From Psoroptes ovis (Eukaryota > Arthropoda > Arachnida > Sarcoptiformes > Psoroptidae): 64,000 nucleotides of DNA. How positions within the stretch are numbered: position 1 is the first letter of the stretch; every line of letters begins with the position of its first letter. Positions 57,879 through 64,000 of this stretch are shown here, piece by piece. The stretch is from contig PQWQ01000016.1 in assembly GCA_002943765.1 (NCBI GenBank), positions 496,001 to 560,000 of the forward strand, given 5' to 3'. A program made the translations under genes and the position numbers. Below the pieces are notes generated by a model. The model saw only the letters and a program-made list of their open reading frames with translations. It ran no database searches and was not told the origin of the DNA.

Positions 57879-58850
57879 ATTAATAAACAACATCAGCGAT
57901 CAGCAGCTAAAGCAGCAGCTATACTCTTCTACTTCATCTTCATGATGTCTATTTGACAATGTTCTCCCAATTTTTATTCCTTTCATTCATTCTTCATCCA
58001 ATTCTATTCCATTCTTTTGATTCATTGCTTTCGCACAAACAACAACACCATCAACAGCAACAGCAACAGCAGCAACAACAATTGAAATCTATGAATAATG
58101 GCGTATGGATATGAATAGAATTGAATTGAATTGAATAGATGAATGAATGAATGATGAAGGACCGAGCATTTTTTCTTCCCATTCATTTTTTTTCAAAGCT
58201 TGGTCCTTGCAAAGTGAAAATTCTGGGTCCTTTTATCTCCTTTTTGGTTTCAAAAAAAAAAAAAATCAAAATAAGTCCATCAGTTTGGTATATTGAGAAA
58301 GTGAAATCAAATACAATGATAACCAAACTTTTCAACCAAGCCGATAGTAGTCCAGTAGTCATTTTTTTTTGTTCAGTTCAATTTCATTTCAAAAAAATTG
58401 GAAAAATGGAAAAAAGTTGAATTTGCTTTGGTTATATTCACCGAAAATATTATTCTTGATATTACCATTATTTGTATTATTATTATTATTATTACAAGTG
58501 TGAAAAATAATAAGAATAAGAAATGGAGAAATGTGGAGAAAGAAAATAAGAAAAAATGAGAATTCTTTAAGAATTTTCTTTCCATTTTTTTTTCGGTGTT
58601 CAATTCTTAAATTTTCACTTTCATCGTCTTCATTTTTTTTTCTTCTCTGAATTCTTGAAAATTCAATTGTATGGATGAATGAATGAATGGAATATAACCA
58701 GTGTATGTATGAATGAAATAAGAACGAAATAAGAATAAAAATATGGAAATAATAAGACTAAAAATAAAGCCAAAAAAATAAGGAAAATTTCCGGAAAAAA
58801 AAACTTTTGATATATTTTTCTCTGTATATTTTCAATGCAGAAAAAAAAAT
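57879..58850. other. Noncoding interval
   Basis: CAACAGCAACAGCAGCAACAAC tract at 58051-58080 and long A/T runs. Short ORFs lack protein character. Confidence 0.5.
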
Positions 58851-58931
58851 ATTAGGTTGTCCGTAAAATTCTGGCCGAATTTCAAATGTTTTTTCAACAA
58901 GTAAATCGACAAAAACTTTTCGGACAACCTG
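58851..58931. mobile_element. Fold-back MITE copy 16
   Basis: TTAGGTTGTCCGTAAAATTC at left, CTTTTCGGACAACCTGAAA at right; centre diverged, no TATATCG core. Confidence 0.8.
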
Positions 58932-59899
58932 AAAATATATCCAATATATTTTCAATCCAATATTTTCATCATTCATTTTTCTTTTGATATAAATTTATTC
59001 GAAACATAAAGTTGTCATTATCATCATCATCAGTTGTATATTTTGATATAATTTAAAGAAAACATTGACGTATTTCTCTGTGTATATTTGAGTGTCAGTA
59101 TTTATTTCACAAACATACGAAAATATATGAATAAAAAAAATGATAAAATCATTTTTGTTGCTGGTGGTGGTGGTGGTTGCTGTCTTGAAGTTTTTTCAAT
59201 ATCTTATAAATTATCCATTCATTATTGAATCAAGATTTTTCAAAATAATAATAATGGCACTGATGATGATACTGATAATGATGATAATGGTCTGATAACA
59301 ATAATAGTTGATGGATCAGGTACCTTTAGTCGTCTACTATTTCGTTGTTGCTATTGTTATTGTTTTCAAGTGTTGATTCGATGGTCATTTTCACGAATGA
59401 AAACGGAAGACCCGAGATGAAAATCAGATTTTTTCAAAAATAAATACATAGTGTAATACATACACGTATATATATATCAAAAGCAAATGCTTATGGCGAT
59501 TCAAAATGGGTCCATTTATCTTATTTCATTTATTATTATTTTTGATTCATTTATTATTATTTTGATTTTTAAAAAAATGCTGATAATGATAATAATGAAT
59601 AATAGAATAATAGAATAATGGAATAATGGATTTCAATTTTTGAAATTTGAAATGTGAATGATGAAGGTGAATTATGGCCAAAAATGAAAATTTTTGAATT
59701 TTGTAAAAACATTTCTTTTGTTTATTTATTCATATTTATTCATGATTTCACAAAATAATTTCAAAATATTGTTTCAAATAATAATAATAATAATAAAAAT
59801 GAAAATCAATTTGTAAAATTTGTGAAAAAATTTGTAAAATTGAAAACAATGATAATAATAATATTGATAATGGTTTGAAAAAAATTGAAAAATGAAAAT
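58932..59899. other. Noncoding interval
   Basis: GGTGGTGGTGGT tract at 59164-59176, (AAT)n at 59777-59795. No gene seen. Confidence 0.5.
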
Positions 59900-59982
59900 A
59901 TTCGGTTGTCCGATAAGTTTTTGCCGATTTTCTCATAATTCCTTCATCAAATAATCGGCAAAAACTTTTCGGAAAGCCTAAT
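59900..59982 (-). mobile_element. Fold-back MITE copy 17
   Basis: ATTCGGTTGTCCGATAAG at left, CTTTTCGGAAAGCCTAATA at right; AATAATCGGC on the right suggests reversed orientation. Confidence 0.8.
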
Positions 59983-60252
59983 ATTTCTCCTATTTTTTTT
60001 TCAATAATTCACCACCACCACCACCAATAAACAAATAATAATATTTTACATTTTACAAATATTTTTAAATGTTGCCATATCTGGTGTATATGTTTGAATA
60101 GGAATTTTTCCCAAAAAATTCTAAAAATACAACAATAATTCACATGAGAATCATTTTTAAATATTTTTCAAAGAGCCAAAATATCTTTGAAATTTTCCTG
60201 TAAAAAAAAAAAATTTTCCATTTTTCAAATATTTTACACCAAGAATATATAC

Positions 60253-60335
60253 GTTAGGTTGTCCCATAAGTTTTTGCCGATTTTCAAATGAAAAAAACTA
60301 TTCAAAAAACGGCAAAAACTTATGGGACAACGCAA
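60253..60335. mobile_element. Fold-back MITE copy 18 (CCCATAAG subtype)
   Basis: GTTAGGTTGTCCCATAAG at left and CTTATGGGACAACGCAATA at right; the CCCATAAG/CTTATGGG pair is fully complementary, and inner GCCG pairs with CGGC. Confidence 0.85.
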
Positions 60336-60839
60336 TATTTCAAATTTGGCTTTGAATAAAATGAATGAATGATTGAAAAAAACAATGAAAAATTGATTTT
60401 TTGTTCTCCTCTTAGTCTTTCGATACATCGAAAGCAATCAATTGATTGAATGAATGAATAAATAAATAAATAAATATTTATGCTGAAACATGCCGCTTTT
60501 CGAAAAATAAAAAAAAATGTATTTAGCTTTGAATTTTGGCCCTGAATATTTTTGAATTTTCAGTTCTATTCAGTCATTATTCCAAGCCTAAATTTCAAAA
60601 CAAATATGCCTGAAAAAACAAATCTGTTCAGTCTGAAAGTTTTGCCGGTGAAAATTTATTTATTTTTGAATATTTATCGATATTTTTCTTGAGTCAAAAT
60701 AGAAATATATCGACCATTTTCACTCGGAGAGAATGAATATATGAATTTCATATTTTCTTTATTTATTTTGGATCATTCTTCTGAATATAAGAAAGTTTAT
60801 TTTGCCAAGAAAATATTTGAGAAAATTGCCCTGCAAACA
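60336..60839. other. Noncoding interval
   Basis: AATAAATAAATAAATA repeat near 60459-60475; no gene seen. Confidence 0.5.
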
Positions 60840-60907
60840 AATAAATGATCATCATCATTTGATCAAAATGACCAAATGTTTTGATCAAATGATGATGATC
60901 ATTTATT
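60840..60907. repeat. Perfect 29-bp-arm hairpin
   Basis: Arms 60840-60868 and 60879-60907 are fully complementary, with a 10-base loop (TGACCAAATG). The arm contains ATGATCATCATCATTTGATC. Unlike the fold-back MITEs it has no TTGTCC ends. An RNA of this region would fold into a 68-base stem-loop. Confidence 0.9.
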
Positions 60908-62006
60908 AATTCCTAATGGACTAAACATGGCTGGATGTGTTTAGTGTGTGTTTGATGTGTGTGTGTTGGTGTTTGTATGGCAATTTCCAATACATTTCCA
61001 AAGCGCATTTCTCCGTGTTTTTTTCCAAAAAATATTCCGAAAAATATCCATTTTCAAGTATCGATAAACATTCAATGATGCATTCAATGAATGTATTTAA
61101 ATATAAGAATATAAATAAATAAACATTCATTTATTCATAGATTCATTCCATTTCATTCATCAATCAAATTATCACTTATTTTTTTTGAAAATTTTAAAAA
61201 TTTGAAATTTTGAAAATTTAAAATTCAAAGAATTTTACAAAGAATTTCACGAAGAATTTCAAAGAATTTTTCCATATTTTCTCCGATAATTTACTTCGAT
61301 ACATTTTTCTTAATATCAATTTTCAATTTCTCTAAAAATGTTATATTTTTGCTTTGACATTAATTATTCATACATTTGTTGTTGTATGCTCAATATGTAT
61401 ATCCCTTGAACTTATTTCGATGAAATTGTTTGTGAAATTACTTTGAAATTCTTGGAAAATTTCTTCGAAATTTCTTGAGCAAAATTCTTAAGCGAAATAC
61501 GAAATATATTTGAATAATTTACCAAGAATTTTCACAAGGAAATTCATCCATTTTTGGCTCTCCAAGATCCAAGAAATCCATACATTTAAATATGAATTTT
61601 TTCCTCTCCTATTTGGTCCTATGAAACATTGAATCACATTGAATTTTCCATTTTTTTTCGAAGAAAAAAACCATCATCATCATCAACAACAGCAGCGGCA
61701 ACAACAGTAACAGCATCAACAGCAACAACAACAATAAGTTTTGCTTAAATGGCACGCAATAACCATAATAATAATGATAATAATAATAAAAGGGTTTTCA
61801 TGAAAATGAAATAATATGTTTTGATACATTTTGTTAAGTTTGTTTCATTTTCACCAATGAATTCGTATTTATAATGATAAAAGTAAACACACACAGAATG
61901 GTTATTTTTGGTAGAAAGTGTGTGTGTGTGTATGTGTGTATGTGAAAATATTTATTCCAAAATAATACATGAAAAATGCATATTTGAAAATATTTTATGG
62001 AAAAAT
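60908..62006. other. Noncoding interval
   Basis: AGAATTT-type repeats near 61220-61275, CAACAGCAGCGGCAACAACAG near 61684-61705, (GT)n near 61917-61943. No gene seen. Confidence 0.5.
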
Positions 62007-62090
62007 ATTAGATTGTCCGAAAAGTTCATTCTGCTTATTCAATGAAAGTTACTCATGAAAATCGATCAAAACTTTCTGGACAGCCTAATG
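62007..62090. mobile_element. Fold-back MITE copy 19
   Basis: TATTAGATTGTCCGAAAAG at left, CTTTCTGGACAGCCTAATG at right; inner arms diverged (TTCATTCTGC). Precedes copy 20 by 13 bases. Confidence 0.78.
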
Positions 62091-62103
62091 TATGTGAGAA
62101 AAT

Positions 62104-62186
62104 ATTAGATTGTCCGAAAAGTTTTTGTCGATTATTTCGTTGGTAATTATGAGAAAATCGACAAGAACTTTTCGGACAAACTAATA
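62104..62186 (+). mobile_element. Fold-back MITE copy 20
   Basis: TATTAGATTGTCCGAAAAG at left, CTTTTCGGACAAACTAATA at right; inner TGTCGATT pairs with AATCGACA, GATTATTTCG core on the left. Confidence 0.85.
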
Positions 62187-63360
62187 TAATTATTATTATG
62201 TGAAATACATATATTTGTTTTGATACAATTTTTTTGAAATGTTTAGCTTTCAAACGATTATAATAATAATGATAATAATGGCGATAAATTGTTTTATTTT
62301 TTTTTTTTTTGACAAAAATAATAAAATATTTTAAATAAATAAAATAAAACAAATAAACGAATTTTAACAGAATTTAAAAACGATTATTTTCGATGAAATA
62401 AAGAAACATTAAAGTGTTTTTTCACTGTATTTGGCTTTCTTGGTTTCCATCATTTAAAAATATTGAAAATAATAATAATAATAATCCAATGATATAGCCA
62501 AATGATGCATTTTTTTTTGTTGTTTGCCCTGAAATGTTCAAGTGTTTTTGAATGGATTTATTCAATGTTTATATTTCAATGTTTTCTTTGATTGAATCTA
62601 CACATTTTTTTTTCGGCTGAGAATTTCGATGAAAATCTTTGTTTATTGTCAAAATCTTGAGAATATGTCTGCTGATAATCTCATTTCGGATTTCGATTTT
62701 ATCTGCGAGATATTTTTCTTGGAAATTTTTAAAATTAAATACTTGAATTAGTACCGAAAAAAGTCCGAAGATTTCCCCAATAGAATTTGCATAAGAAATT
62801 GATATTCAAACCTTTTTTGAAATCAAATGAATTTATACAATAATTTCATTAATATTTAATGACCCCTGAAAATATTTATATTTTGACCCCGAAAGATTCA
62901 TGACTAAATTATCAAAATCATGCTTTAATTTTGCTTGAATTGAATGCTCTGTTTGAATTCTGTCACATGTAATAATCATTTTATATGATTATTAAGAAAT
63001 CAAATTCCATCTTAAATTCTTAAATTATTCTCTGAATAATTTTTAGGGTCATTTTCTTTGGCCAACAAAAATTGTTCAATTTAAATTTATTCGTATTCGT
63101 ATTCATATTTCGATTATTTTTGATTATTCAATTCATCTTCATTCATCTTTATATTCAGCTGAAACACAGACACGTATACCCATACATTTGTCAATCGTTC
63201 TCATTGTACACACACACACATATTCAATGCTTTCATTTTCGATTTGACCGTCGTCGTTGACTTTTACTTTTATTTCTCTTTACTTAAACGATAAAACCAC
63301 AATTACCATGAGACCATTGGTCACACATACAAATTTTACAAAACATTTATTTTTATTTAT
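62187..63360. other. Noncoding interval
   Basis: T-run at 62298-62310, (AAT)n at 62467-62482, (AC)n near 63209-63220. No gene seen. Confidence 0.5.
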
Positions 63361-63443
63361 TTAGGTTGTCCGAAAATTTCTTGTCGATTTTTCAATGATT
63401 TTTTACGATATAATCGGCAAGAACTTATGGGACAACCCAATAT
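63361..63443 (-). mobile_element. Fold-back MITE copy 21
   Basis: TTAGGTTGTCCGAAAATTTC at left, AACTTATGGGACAACCCAATA at right; CGATATAATCG core on the right. Arms mismatch at CCGAAAAT/CTTATGGG. Confidence 0.82.
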
Positions 63444-63702
63444 TTATTTATTTATTTTTTCTTTTCGGTTCCATTTGAAGAAATTGAATGAATTTGTATT
63501 TGAATGAATTTATCTCAATGAATGAATGTTGTCGCAGCTTCGTTTTGTTGAATTATTTGTTGTTGTTGCCGTTAAATTTGTTGTTGTTGTCGTTTGTTGT
63601 TCGTTTACAATTGATAATACTAATATAGAAATAATGATATTATCATTTTTTTCTGAGTGAATTGAAATTTTCGTTATATTTATTTATTTATTTATTTATT
63701 TA

Positions 63703-63788
63703 TTTGGGTTGTCCGAAAAGTTCTGGCCGATTTTCATATGAGCAACTTTATCGATTAAGCCGAATGAATTTTTCGGACAGCCCAATAT
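63703..63788. mobile_element. Fold-back MITE copy 22
   Basis: TTGGGTTGTCCGAAAAGTTC at left, TTTTTCGGACAGCCCAATA at right. Flanked on both sides by (TTTA)n, so it landed in or near a simple repeat. Confidence 0.82.
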
Positions 63789-64000
63789 TTATTTATTTAT
63801 TTATTTATTTTTGATTCTTCAATTTTTTCGTTTTTTGTTTTTTTTTTTTTTTTTTTTGGTATAATTCTTTGAATAATTTTCTTTTTCTATTTTTTTTTTT
63901 TTTCGATAATGAAAATTCATTTCACGAATTTTCATTTCAACATTTGAAATTTTCAAAAGAGAGAAATAGAGCAACGAGACACTCATAGAGAGACATTCAG
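63789..64000. other. Right edge, low complexity
   Basis: (TTTA)n to about 63811 and two long T-runs (about 63839-63858, 63891-63903). Nothing else seen. Confidence 0.6.

Noticed and set aside
19063..63788. Fold-back elements as miRNA genes or tRNA-like ncRNAs
   Set aside because: They form one dispersed family with transposon-type ends beside TA dinucleotides, which fits mobile elements better than individual RNA genes.
1..64000. tRNA, rRNA and CRISPR arrays
   Set aside because: No GGTTCGAATC-type T-arm with matching acceptor stem, no rRNA-like GC-rich conserved block and no regularly spaced repeats with unique spacers were seen. A tRNAscan run would settle the first point.

Overview
The window is AT-rich eukaryotic DNA with short introns (about 65-250 bp, GT-AG), proteins full of Asn, Gln, Thr, Ser and Asp homopolymers, and noncoding DNA dominated by (GAT)n, (ATT)n and (TTTA)n tracts. 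Arthropod-type genes (jagunal, a peritrophin-A/CBM14 protein, a CNG channel) and the compact, low-complexity style suggest an acariform mite, perhaps a house-dust or itch mite. That placement is inference from style; no species marker was seen.

Layout. 1-2993 (-): the 5' two-thirds of a cyclic nucleotide-gated channel alpha-type gene, cut by the window edge in its nucleotide-binding domain. 5564-6326 (-): jagunal, with likely untranslated first exons near 7.1 and 7.3 kb. 8039-13522 (-): a three-exon gene for a very large mucin-like secreted protein with one C-terminal chitin-binding domain. 13.5-31 kb: about 17.5 kb without a recognisable gene. 31063-32057 (-): an unrecognised two-exon gene. 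32620-33303 (+): a single-exon secreted protein with Gly/Leu/Ala and Pro/Val/Leu repeats and its own TATA box. 36071-36818 (-): SCOC, the short coiled-coil protein. 45521-46789 (+): an Asn/Thr-rich ORF of unknown function. 48232-55350: an intact LTR retrotransposon. 55.4-64 kb: noncoding, with a possible orphan 5' exon at 56.3 kb.

Mobile DNA is the most striking content. The LTR element is 7.1 kb, has a 5-bp target duplication, LTRs that differ only by one base in a poly(A) run, and one uninterrupted 2043-codon frame that runs through gag, protease, reverse transcriptase, RNase H, integrase and an Env-like glycoprotein. Env is normally a separate frame, so the fusion is unusual. The window also holds 22 copies of an 80-88 bp fold-back element with mariner-like ends; the two arms often vary together between copies. 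All lie right of 19 kb and most right of 37 kb. A 174-bp hAT-type MITE with an 8-bp target duplication sits next to one of them. A separate perfect 29-bp-arm hairpin lies at 60840-60907.

The host genes show no common pathway: they are an ordinary scatter of membrane-signalling (CNG), ER/Golgi trafficking (jagunal, SCOC) and cuticle or secreted-matrix genes. Exon boundaries were derived by reading splice sites and frame by eye. No transcript data or database search was available.
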